A DNA stretch of 64,000 nucleotides from the NCBI RefSeq assembly GCF_002775205.1, contig NC_036451.1:21624351-21688350 (forward strand). Direction: 5' to 3'. Source of the stretch: Xiphophorus maculatus. Its lineage: Eukaryota; Chordata; Actinopteri; Cyprinodontiformes; Poeciliidae. Positions 44,924 through 56,700 of the stretch are shown one piece after another (the first letter of the stretch is position 1; each line of letters begins with the position of its first letter). Both the position numbers and the translations under genes were made by a program. The notes under the pieces are model-generated. The model saw nothing but the letters and a program-made list of their open reading frames with translations, did not search any database and was not told the origin of the DNA.

Positions 44924-47900
44924 ATGAGCCTTTTACCTCGCACCGCCGAGGAGTTCAGCTCTGCAGAGTACTGGGAGAGGTTCTTCAAGAAGCGAGGGGA
45001 GAGAGCTTTTGAGTGGTATGGAGACTACAACAAATTGTGCGGCGTTCTTCACAAATACATCAAAGTGCAGGATAAGGTGGGAGAAACAGTATCCTGCCAC
45101 AGTTTGAAACTTTTATAAACCCATGACTGCAGAACACAAGCCTTTTATTTACAGTTCTCCATGTCGTTGCATTCCTCCCTGTAGGTTCTGGTCGTCGGCT
45201 GTGGTAACTCTGAGCTGAGTGAGCAGCTGTATGACGTTGGCTACAAACACCTGACTAACATAGACATCAGCGAGACCGTAGTGGCTCACATGAGCCAGCG
45301 AAATGCAGAGCGCCGACCAGACCTGACCTTCCATCAGGTGGATGCCACCCAGACTCCCTATGAGGATGCCAGCTTCCAGGCCGCTCTGGACAAAGGCACT
45401 CTGGATGCAATGGCATCTGAAGAGGAAGGAGCTCTGGCCAGGAGGATGATCACTGAGGTAAGACAGCAGCAGATGCAGCACCAGACAAAATATGAAAAGG
45501 ATTTACGTTTTTGTCCACCCGTCATTGTGTGCTTGCAGGTTGGTCGGGTCCTTAAAGTCGGTGGGCGGTATGTGTGTGTGACTCTGGCTCAGGAGGCAGT
45601 GGTCAAGCTGGCTGTGGAGCACTTTGTTCACATGGGCTGGGCGGTCAGGCTTCACTGCCTGCAGGACGAAAGGGGGAAAGAAGAAGAAGACACCTTCGCT
45701 TTACCTGTTTTTGTTCTCATCTGCACCAAGTTCCGCCAACCCATGCCTACTCCCATTCTAGAGATGTGTGTCGGCGATGATGGAGCGCCTGTCAGACACA
45801 CACAGGTGTGTGAGCTGTTGTCTGCTGTGAGGGAGTATCAGGCTTATTCTGTTCTGAGGAAGAGACTTCGTACAAGCACAGACCCTGGTTCGAGCCTTTC
45901 CCTTACGCTCTGTAATGCCAAGACAGGTCTTCCCAGATACACTCTCACAGTGCAAGATTGTCCGCCTGGAGCCAAAGTGCCGAGATCCAACCAATTTGCT
46001 ATATTTATAGGTGAGCTCTTCATTTCTCCATCACATTGCTTTTATGTTTTTTTTGTTCTTACATTGATTCTAGTTGCCTGACTTGTCTTGTTTTGACAGT
46101 ACCCAGAGGGAGTGAGACGGCTTGGCTCTATAGCTCCACTGAGGGCAGGAGGCAGCTGGCTGCCAGCGCCAATTTTCGTCGCCTGGTTATTGCTTCAATG
46201 CACAGGAATCAGGAGTACACAGACATGCAAGCAGTCCAATCAGAGCTCTCACCGGTGGTGATGGACTTGGCTCCACCGGGTATGCCAACCAACCAGCAGG
46301 TAAACACGCAAGTATTCGTGTCCGCGTAAGTGTTTTTGCATTTTGTCACTGTACGACCACAAATTTCAAAGATTTTATTTGATAGATAAACACAAAGCAG
46401 TATATCATAAAAAAATATGGAATGCATTTGTATCTATCCCTCATGAGTAAATAGTTTGTAGAGCCACCATCTTTTGGGGTATGTCTGAGTTAGCTTTGGA
46501 CATCTAGGACATGAAGGGTTTCTCCATGATTGTTTGCAAAATAGCTCAGACTTTTTCAGGCTGGTTGAAGAAGAACATTTCAGAAAATCAACTTTCAAGT
46601 CTTGTCATAAATTGTTATATGGATTTATTTGAACTAGGTCATTCTAACTCATGAATATGCTTTGATCCAACCAACCCCTCAGTAGCTCTCCTGCATTATA
46701 AGCATCACGATTGTTCTGGAAGTGAAACCACTTTCACGGCCTCAAGTTTTTTTCTGCTGCACCTAATGTTTTGTATGCAAGACAAAAAGTCAAACATTGG
46801 TCTCACTCGACCAGAGCGCCTTCCTCTACGTTCGGATGTTGTTTTCTAAAACTGCCTTCAACAAAAATGAGCTTGTTGCAGCTCTGGAAAAGCTCATCCG
46901 GTAATCCATTGGGACCCTGGTTCTTCTTGTAGGTGCCGTTTCTGTCAGTGGGAGGGGATCTCGGTTGGCGAGAAGAAGTCAGCAGGGGTGTGAGTCAGCT
47001 CAGTGGGGAGTACTGTGTGGAGAACGTCAGAGGAGAAGATGGAGAACTGTATCGCAGGCTGGTGTTCCTGTCCAACATTTCCTTGGTTCAGTCAGAGAGC
47101 CGACTCGTCCCATCAAGTACTGGTCATTCTTTTTATTTTGCATGTAGATTTTCTTTACCGTTAAAAAATAATCTTTTAACATTTAAGCAAGATCAGCACA
47201 TTTGCAGTGCATTGTTAAACATTTAGTGGGACATTTCCCATTGTGCCACATTTTGTGGCACAATGGAACCAAATGAAAATCAACAAGGCAACTATTAGCC
47301 GTCAGCTCAGCAGTTACAGTAACACAACAGATATTATTTATGGAAAATAATAAAAAGTGAGAAAAACTCAATCATAACATTAATAAATTTATATATGTAC
47401 CATCAAGACATTTGTAGTTTCCTTAAATTAAATATTCAAATGGGTTTGTTTGCAACTCTAAGCAAAATTAGCAGCATATTTGAATTTATTATTAGAATTA
47501 GGAACTCCCTAGTTACATGACAGTGTGCAGCCCTGAAGGGAGGGGGAGCAGAAAATAGCTGCACACTCACATGAACACACTTCTTGCACTGTCACATTGT
47601 GGCATTGTCGTCACTCAGTTTGGGAAGATGGCTTGATTTAGGCAGATTTACACGTGCCATATGCCTTCCATCTTTTGATGATGGATTAAACTGAACTCCA
47701 GATTTTTTTGTATCCTTCCCCTAACATATACTTTTCAATAACCCTTTCTCTGATTTGCTTGGAATGTCCTTTTGTCTTCATGCTATAATGGTAGCCAGTA
47801 ATACTGATTAACCAGTGAGTGTTTGTGCTGTTGTTGCAGTCAAAGGTGCATCTACCAAGTACTGACTTGAATGTGGCATTATTTTATGCTACATATTTTT

Positions 47901-49908
47901 ATTTAACTGTCATTATGTTGTACAAATTAGTTTTCACTTTGACATTAAAGGTTTTATTTTAATATAATAAAATGGGGAGCAATAATATGAATAAATTAAA
48001 TGGATGAAAATTTGTGCAGCATCAAGTCACAAGAAGAAGAACAAAAAGAAGACCAAGGCAGCAGTTACACCTTCAGCCTGTGTGTCAGTGGACAGCGGCT
48101 TCCTGTGCTGTGCTCACCATGAGGTCATGGTGGCTGGTCTTTCAATGCTTGGCGTGGGGACCACACAGAACAAAGGTGTGTGTCTATGCAGACCCCTCCA
48201 TTTTTGGATATACCAGAACCTCTGCATGAGTTAGCATTGGATTCATCTTTACAAACGTTTTCTGACCGTCTTCCTTCCTAGACGCTCCGGTTTCGGTGCT
48301 CCTGGTGGGCCTCGGCGGAGGAGGCCTGCCTCAGTTCCTCCGAGACTTTGTGCCTGATGCCGCCGTCGAGGTAGTAGAATTAGACCCAGTTGTGCTGGAG
48401 GTGGCAAAGGAATGGTTCGGATTCCGACCGGACAATCGTTTGACCGTCACCCTTGGCGATGGCCTGGAGCGCATCTGTTTCCTGGAGAAAGAAGGTCAGC
48501 GTGAAAATAAGGCGTCAGGAACGTTGACAGAAAAAAAAAAGTGGATATATCAACAAACTCACATCTGACTGGGTTTTCTTTTCTTTCTTTACAAGGTGGC
48601 CATTTGTTTGATGTCGTCATGTTTGATGTAGACAACAAAGACAGCTCTGTGGGGATGAGCTGCCCTCCTGCTGCCTTTGTAGAAACTGCTGTTCTGCAGA
48701 AAGTTTTTAACTTGCTCACTCCTAGAGGTAAACAAGGGTTCAATTTTACTACATATATATTTCTGGGGGAAAAAAAGCTTAGAATAATCTGCAATAGTCT
48801 TGAGATCAAAGTGGAAGTACACATCTAGCAAAAAGGTACAACAGCACGGTTTTGATAAAACCTAGACCCTTCTCAAAGTCTTGACCTACTTGCAATTAAA
48901 GATCTCTGATGAGACTCGGAAGCTGCTAATCTCAGACACCCACTATTAAGTCTATATGTGATTGAACTATTTTGCATAGAAGAATGATTTCAGTTTCTAG
49001 ATGTACAAAACTGATGAAACGTTTTGACTTGGGGTTAATTACACTTCAGATTTATTTTTATGAAGAAAGAAAAACATTGAAAACCTTCATCACTCTCCTT
49101 CCATTTAAATTGACTTCAGTATGCAGCACGTTGTGTTCTGTCGCATAAAATCCCGATAAAATACACTTAAGTTTATAGTTGCAACGTGACAAAATGTGGA
49201 AAAGTTCAAGGATTATAATAATTGTATTGGAAGCCACTGAATCCCAAACATGCCTTATTGTAGCTTTTAATGCCAGAATGATTTAAGATGTGTGGCAGTG
49301 TCTTTACATATGTTTTGGGATTATGTCATAATTCTGGAATGCAGAAGTAGAGGAATCAAGTGTGTGGGGGGGTGTGCGTGCGTGTGTGTGTGTGTTTGGG
49401 AAGTGGGAAGGTGCCTGACAAGACCAAACAGGAAATAACTTGGGATCACGTATCCGAAACAAAACTAAAAGTAAATGCAATAACTTTATCTTCATTTGAG
49501 TACATTAAATGTTGCCATTGCATTTTACCCACATCCCCGACTTATTTAGATTTGAGGCTATTAAAACGGAAATATAGTTTTTCATGTGTTTGTAATACCA
49601 TCCTTTTGAATCTTTTGCTGCCAGGTCTGTTCATATTAAACCTCGTGTGCCGCGATCCAGTCCTGAGGACGGACGTGCTCGAGCGTGTCAAGAGCGTGTT
49701 TCCCACTGTGCTCTCTCGAAAGATCGCCGAGGAGATCAACGAGGTCCTCCTGTGCTCCCGAGAAGAAAAGAATGCCGCGCACATCCTTCCATCCTCCAGC
49801 CAAGCAGCCAAGAATTTCCAGAGCATGTTGTCCTGTGACAGAACTGAACCCAAACGAAGGCCACTCATAGACATTGCAGAGATGATAAAAGATCTGAAGC
49901 TAGAGTAA
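44924..49908 (+). CDS. mettl13: mettl13 / eef1aknmt, eEF1A lysine and N-terminal methyltransferase (nine exons, 688 aa)
   Basis: METTL13 carries two seven-beta-strand SAM methyltransferase domains. In the human enzyme the first methylates eEF1A Lys55 and the second its N terminus, tuning translation in the cytosol. Exons: 44924-45076, 45185-45457, 45539-46010, 46100-46299, 46933-47116, 48020-48175, 48282-48494, 48596-48727, 49625-49908. The total is 2067 nt in frame; human is 699 aa. Domain 1 has [11 protein letters not shown] and the SAM motif [10 protein letters not shown] (residues 52-61). Domain 2 has [14 protein letters not shown] (~485-498), the acidic VVELDP and MFDVDNKD. A Lys-rich linker ([10 protein letters not shown], ~430) joins them. 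The human linker is also Lys-rich. Four introns contain or border Tc1 fossils. AATAAA at 49956-49961 marks the probable 3' end, only ~770 bp before the dnm3 ATG. Confidence 0.96.
46325..46905 (-). mobile_element. Tc1-like fossil in mettl13 intron 4
   Basis: It fills nearly the whole intron. A terminal-repeat remnant (gcattttgtcactgtacgaccacaaattt, 46335) leads into antisense transposase remnants ('ttttggggtatgtctgagtt', 'gaactaggtcattctaactcatgaatatgc', 'ggtctcactcgaccagagcgcc'). The reading frame is decayed. Confidence 0.65.
47238..47266. repeat. Perfect 13-bp inverted repeat, 3-nt loop, in mettl13 intron
   Basis: CCATTGTGCCACA (47238-47250) and its exact complement (47254-47266) are separated by TTT. 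Confidence 0.9.
47830..47965 (+). mobile_element. Tc1-like 3' end fragment in mettl13 intron 5
   Basis: 'caaaggtgcatctaccaagtactgacttgaatgtggc' followed by 'ttttcactttgacattaaaggtttt' is the transposase stop region and right end of a Tc1 lineage common in fish. Confidence 0.5.
48830..49215 (+). mobile_element. Tc1-like 3' part in mettl13 intron 8
   Basis: Remnants in order: the C-terminal transposase ('gaactattttgcatagaagaatga', 'tttctagatgtacaaaactgatgaaac') and the right terminal repeat ('tcgcataaaatcccgataaaatacac', 'gttgcaacgtgacaaaatgtggaaaagttcaagg'). The 5' half is missing. Confidence 0.65.
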
Positions 49909-50281
49909 CTTTTTAAGCACAGGGTTAGACTGATGGAAAAAAAAAATGTATCACTAATAAATATCGTGTGCATTTTTTCTTTCACTTGCCTCTGGTTTCT
50001 CTTTCACTCCACTGTGCACACTCCCTCACAGGCTAAGAATGCAGCAGCGTTATTTACAGTGGATGAACTACACACTCTGGCTCTGGTTGCTGTGTTTATA
50101 GGGCTGCAGCTTGTGCCCTACCCTACTGCAGACCTGTGGGAGTTTAAATAGCTGCAACCCCAGAGCAGTGATTGCATTTTTAGGTGCTAGCTAATTGGCT
50201 ACAAAGTTTGTCTGTCTTCTGATTTCGGAGAAGGGGGGGACAAAGGAAGGGCTGCTCAGGGGAGGCAGATTTGTTCGCTTG

Positions 50282-50293
50282 TGCGCATGCGCA
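50282..50293. promoter_or_regulatory. dnm3: Perfect palindromic NRF1 site, dnm3 promoter region
   Basis: TGCGCATGCGCA matches the NRF1 consensus (YGCGCAYGCGCR) exactly and lies ~435 bp before the dnm3 ATG, in the short gap after mettl13. It marks the likely dnm3 core promoter; transcription probably begins between 50300 and 50550. Confidence 0.6.
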
Positions 50294-50728
50294 GAAAACT
50301 TCATTCCGTTAGCTGTCAAAGCAGAACGTTCCTACTTCTGTTTTCCATGGAGCTACCTTAGGGAAGAGGGGGAACTACGGAAACTTGTCCGGAGTTTTAA
50401 CGAGAGGAAACACTACAAATGTTTTAAGGTTTGAGTGAAGAAACATGTCTTTAGCGAACTTTATAGGGGATATTCTTTCTTTGACAACGACAAGGACCGA
50501 TGTTACTTTCTTTACTCTGAAGTGCTAACGGCTGGTCCTGCCTTGGAAAAAGCAGCAGCAGCCCTGTTTCGCGTGTCCTATGTTTTAAGTTTTTATGTTT
50601 TCACTTCATGAAGACTTTATAACCCCGAGTAACATTAAAATATGGTAGTTTCGCTGTCGAGTGGCGTTGACTAGAAAGGGTGGGGAAACGGGAAAATTGG
50701 GGCTGGACAGGTAGCAGCCCTCGTTGCG

Positions 50729-53700
50729 ATGGGCAACCGTGGGATGGAGGACCTGATCCCGCTGGTCAACCGCCTCCAGGAAGCTCTGAGCACCGTGGGA
50801 CAGAGCTGCAGCCTCCACCTGCCGCAGATCGCCGTGGTGGGCGGCCAGAGCGCGGGTAAGAGCTCCGTGCTGGAAAACTTTGTTGGCAGGTAAGATCATC
50901 ATCACTCAAATGTTAACCGAAAGAACAACAACAACAAAAAATTCCCCTTTGTGCGTGAATCACTCCACGTGGAGTTTCACTATCTGCAGGGGCGCGTCCA
51001 GAATGAAGGGGGAATTTAGGAGTGGCCCACTAAAACAAAAAGCCGAAACAGGACTTCAGGTTTATTTATGTATTTACCGTATATGTTCTGTTGGAACTTT
51101 AAATCTTTTACATTTTAAACAACCTAATAATTTGTATATTGCGTTTGTTAGTAACTACACACAAAAAATCAGCTATTTTAACATGTTAAGACATTTTTAA
51201 ATCCCTGCAAAAAGTTGAAAATCATGCTAAATTACTGTTCCTATTACATGAATATCTATATTCACAGAGGAATGTTATTCCTCTCCCTAAAAGCCATGCA
51301 TTAAAATATTAGGAGGGGGGGGGGGGGGGGGGGGGGGTACTAATATCATAAGATGTCCATTCCCGACCACCTCTTGGTTGTCCCACTGCATAACTGTGAA
51401 AATGTGGAAAAGTGCACAGGTGGGTTTAGTTTTTCAGCCAAAGTTATTCATCACACCCTTATGATTGGGATTTATTCATGCTTATCGAATAATATGCGGT
51501 AAGTAATTTGACATGTTTTATAGTTAGATAACTGATGTTTCTACTGACATAATGCCATACAGAGAAGAAACTCTTGCCACTTAAGAAAAATTATGAATTA
51601 CCATCTCTTGTAGAACTTGGAGGAAGACTGAAAAGGCAAAGGATAAATGCTATGCCTTCCACAATCTAGTATTGGTGGTTCTAACCTGAATTGTGTGCTG
51701 GGTGAGCCCCTCTTGTTGCTGACTCACACACATTCGCACCAAACCCCCCCACATTTATTTGTCCATTATCTTTACCAGTTACATTTGCAAGGTGCCGGAC
51801 CACAGTGGAAGAAAACTGGAGTATCTGGTGAGAACCCACTTACGCATGTGGAGAACATTCAGTCTCTATAGAGGAAGGGTGCAGGCTAGGATTCAAAATT
51901 AGAACCTCCTTGCTGCAAAGCAGAAGTTCTAACAACTGCTCCACCAACACATTTTATTATGTGTAATGTCAGAAACATTGAAAAAAAAAAAATCTGAATC
52001 CCCCTTTTCCAAATATATTGCTTTCAGTATAAGCCTTCTCAATATGAAGTGGTAAACAATGGCATACAAGCATTCAAATTCTCTTTGGTATTTACAAAAC
52101 AAAAAGAAATATTTTGTAAATCTCAAATTGGGTCTTAAAAACTTTTGCTCACTTTTGTGAAGTAGTTTTGACATCTGACTCGTCTAAATGTGCAAGATAC
52201 TGAACTGGAGATGGTAAAATGTCTGCACTACCTAAACAGCTCTTCAATTTTGAGTTGCGTCACAAGCTTCAAATCATATACCAACTTCAGTAACATATGC
52301 CAACAGCCATATTTTCTCCACTGTGCGCAGCAAAGGTGGTGCCTACTTCCTATTGACCGGACATGCAAGTAGGAAATAGAAAGCTATTTCTGGGTTTAAC
52401 TGCGTCAAAGCCGTACCACTAAAGTTAAAAACCGCCACTGCTACATTTTATTAAATACTTCTGAACGCCAGTAACTTAATGCTCTTAATTTACAGCGTAA
52501 AAAGAAGTGTAGGGAGTGAGGAATAGAAAAGGTCTAATGAATATGATCTAAGCTTCTGCCTAATTTGTAGCTATCTAGTTTAGATTTTTCTGCTTTTGTT
52601 TGTGTCTCACTCTGAATATTTTCTTTTTATTTAGAGAAGGGAAGGATGGATATTTATTTGTTGGTGTTTGAGTCGTCACCCTCTTGTGGGTCAATTTATC
52701 AGCAATTTGTCCTTAAAACATCTGTATGTTTGTTGTTATTGATCACTCTCAGAAGTACTTCTGAGTCTTTATTAATTTATCCTCTATTCCTTTAATCTCC
52801 CATCCAAAAAAAACCCCAACAAATAATCAAATCTATTGATACTGCAAGTCTTATATGCATAAATTTGTAAAGTACTGCGGGGTGATTTATATGGTCAAAA
52901 GTAAAACAATGAGGGCCTCTCAGCGACCAGGACGTGATCAAGTGAAACGTATATTTCATGCATCTCCCAGTGTTTGTATGTTCTACATCATGGAGTCCGA
53001 CAGAGCGTCCTGGACATGTTTGCCAGTGTGAAGTGGTGGATGCCAGACGTGGTGGTGTGACGGCACTCAGAGCACCATGAGCCCTCAGAGTTTATCTCAC
53101 ACGCAGACTTTGTTGAAGGCAGTAAAGAGGACTGAGGTCAACGTGACTCCTGGAGCACAACCCTAGTCAGCTTACAAGTTATTCATGTGAATAAAAATGG
53201 CCCGAACAAAGCCTTATTTTGTCCCATCTTGACTAGACGGATGAAAGATGTTATGGTTTTAAAAATATTCCTGCTCTCTGGTGAATAGCGTGGTTGTTTG
53301 AATAAGTTACAAAGCAAACTGAAGCAGCAGTTGTGATGAACACACTAGTTCCCATCTGTGTCCATGTTGATATTTTAGCCCTGATTTGCAGGCCTTTGTT
53401 TCAGGATTGTGTTATGACAACCCTTTCTGTAGTGAACTGTCTGACCGGCAACAGGATGTAGTAAAACAAACTTCCTGAAAAGGATTTTTAATAGGAAAGG
53501 GGGGGGTTATTTTGCACCCGCTGCGTCACTTTCCTCAAACAATAATCTGTGTGTTTGGTGAAAACCATTTTTGTGGTCTTTGTCATCACGTTTATCCTGT
53601 AAATGCTGCGTAAATTGTATGACGCGTTGTATGAGGAAATCATGATATCATCATAGCAGTTATTGTCATAGCTTGGTTTGCTCCAAATAGAATTAAAACC

Positions 53701-56700
53701 ATGTTTCTGAAACACTGACTGCTTCTTGCCCATTGTCTGTCTGTGTGTGTGTTTAGGCGTGGGGGGGTGTGTCTGCATATTTATTTATTTATTTTTTTCA
53801 AAATCGATCTTTCTTATCTAACAGAGACTTCCTTCCACGGGGTTCAGGAATTGTCACACGGAGACCGTTAATCCTTCAGCTCCTAAACTCAAGCGCAGGT
53901 AAACATCACAGATGCAGTTGATGTGTCACTCCTTAGTACGTCCTCCCTGTTACCACTAGATGGCAGCATATGTTATACCTTAAAACGCTGGAGTAGTGCT
54001 CAACACTCCTGTATTTCTTCTCGTTTAATAAAATGCTTGCAAATAGAAGTAGAATTGCTTTAGCACTGTGTCGGTGATAACGAGAGTCAAGTAGACTTCT
54101 ATTGATGACGTTGCGCTTGTTTCACTGATGTTTCTTTTGCTTACTGTGTATCCTTCAAGAATACGGGGAATTCTTCCACTGCAAGGGAAGGAAGTTCACA
54201 GATTTCGGTGATATCCGCAGGGAAATTGAGTCAGAGACACGCAGACTCACAGGATCAAATAAAGGCATCTCTCCTGTTCCCATCACCCTCAAGATTTACT
54301 CGCCTCATGGTAACGCAGCTTGTTTTTCTGTGTTACTCATTACCCATCCACTAGATACCATATATCTGGTATAGCTGGTATAGATGTGACCTGCATGTGT
54401 TTATTTCTGTGCTTAAAGTGCTGAACCTGACTCTTGTGGACTTGCCTGGCATCACCAAAGTACCTGTGGGAGACCAGCCAGCGGACATAGAGTACCAGAT
54501 ACGAGACATAATCATGCAGTATATCTGTAAGGAGAACTGTCTTATTCTGGCTGTCACGCCCGCTAACACTGACCTGGCCAACTCAGATGCACTTAAGCTG
54601 GCCAAAGACGTTGACCCGCAAGGTAACTTGCATCTATGTGGGGGATGACTGGCAGATCAATGTTGGCGTTAACTCTTTGTCTTTGTACTGTTGCTCATTC
54701 AGCTACACAACTGCGTACAACTGTTTGGATAATTGTGTCTGAACTTAAAACACACCAGGCATGGCGCACTGGTGCAGTAGATCCACTCCCCTCTTCTTCA
54801 AAACTGTAATTCTGTAATCGACCACTAACTTGCACTTGGATATTTTTCCTAATTTTTACTCATTAAGTTCTTGTTTTCGATTGAAAACTCTCGATTGTGT
54901 GTAAATATCCCCAGCAAATGGAATACCAGAAGTGATGTTGACCAATGAAAGTGTTAAAGATTCCCCTACTGACAAATACTGGTTAACCAAGCTCAGCTGA
55001 TTAGTACCCAGTATAGATGAAAAGCACTGGAATAACTTGAAACTGACAAAAAGGAATTTGTTGAAACAGAATCATTAAAAAAAAATAAGGAGACAGGCCT
55101 GGACATTATGAAATCTTGAGTAAAACACTTAAAATCAATACGATTGATAGTAAAACACTAGGACTGAGACAGTAAACCATCTTAAAACTTTACTGCAGAG
55201 GCTGCCTTGGTGGAATAGTTTTGTTGCTGATTTATTCTTACAGATGGAACAGGAACGCTAGTTCCAGAGATATATGTGCAGCAGGGAATCTAAGTGGAAA
55301 AACACAACAATAATTGTACATTATGAATCAATATATTATGTTAAATGTTTGTAACTGTTTTTGTAACAAATGTATTTTTTAATGCTGTAGACCCAAGGAA
55401 GAGTGGTCATTATTACAGCAATGGCTAATGAGGATTCAAATAAACAAACAAACAAACCATGAAACTGTGCGAAAACAAATAAGCATCTCTTATAAGAATA
55501 TCCTCCTGATTAATAAAAAAATATATTTGGCCAAAGTTTTAGAATGTATTTGAAAACTGATATAACATTGAAATAATATATTGTAAAAAAAAAAAAATAA
55601 AAAATAAAAATTTAAAGATAGTTTTTTTTTCTTCGCCCCAGGTCAGCGGACAATTGGTGTAATCACAAAACTGGATCTGATGGATAAAGGAACTGATGCC
55701 AAGGAAATACTAGAAAACCGGTTGCTCCCCTTACGCAGAGGTGTGTTGACAAAAAGAAATGATCTTTTTTTTATATATATAATTTGTCACACTTCCAGTT
55801 TTACCCTTTTTTATTATTATAACTGAAATAGTGTGTAGATCATGCCTACGTGCATGCATTTGTACTTTGTAATAATATACATTGCTGTTGAGTGGTTAGG
55901 GGTGAGAAATGTGGGCAATGTAGACTGCAGGCGTTTGAGTGTGTGAGGGAGAGAGTGTGTCTGTGTGCAGAATGAGTAAAGCACTTCCAGTTGCTGGGAT
56001 CCTTCATGCTTCTCCTGCAGTGGAAATCCATTAGCCATGGGAGCCCACTGGTATAAGTGCTCATGTAGCAGCACTGAGCTGCTGCATTATATTTGAAGTC
56101 TGCTGCTATTACATCTATCACTGTTCTAAGTCAGGGATTTGGTCCACTTCGTACAACATGCCCCTCTGTTATACATACACACAAATTTCTCACTGTTGTC
56201 ATAATGGGAAAAAAAATGGCTGTAAGGGGAAAGTTCCCAAGGACACATCAGAATATGCAAGCTGAATTTGTCTCACATGAGAAGACTGTGTATCTTGCAA
56301 AAGTGTCCATACCATTCAAACTTTTCCACATTATGCCATGTTACAACTACAAACTTTAGCATCTTGTAAATTTTCTGATTATCATACACAAAATAGTACA
56401 TTATTGTAAAGAAAATGATGCATGGTTATATTTCTTTTTTGGTGTTTTATGGTGGTGTTGGCCACAAGTGTGGCATGCTTTTGAATTCAGTCTCCCCGAG
56501 GCAATACATTGTAGATCCACCTTCTGCAATCAAAGCTGTAACTCTTTCTGGGTGTTTCTGTATCATTTGGTTGGAGGCTGAAATTGTTGCTCATAGCTCA
56601 AGCTTAGTCGGGCTGGATAAAGAACAACCAATTTTTTCAAACATATTGCCACAGTCTATCAGTGGGATTTGAAGTCTAGACTTTGACTGGGCCATTTTGT

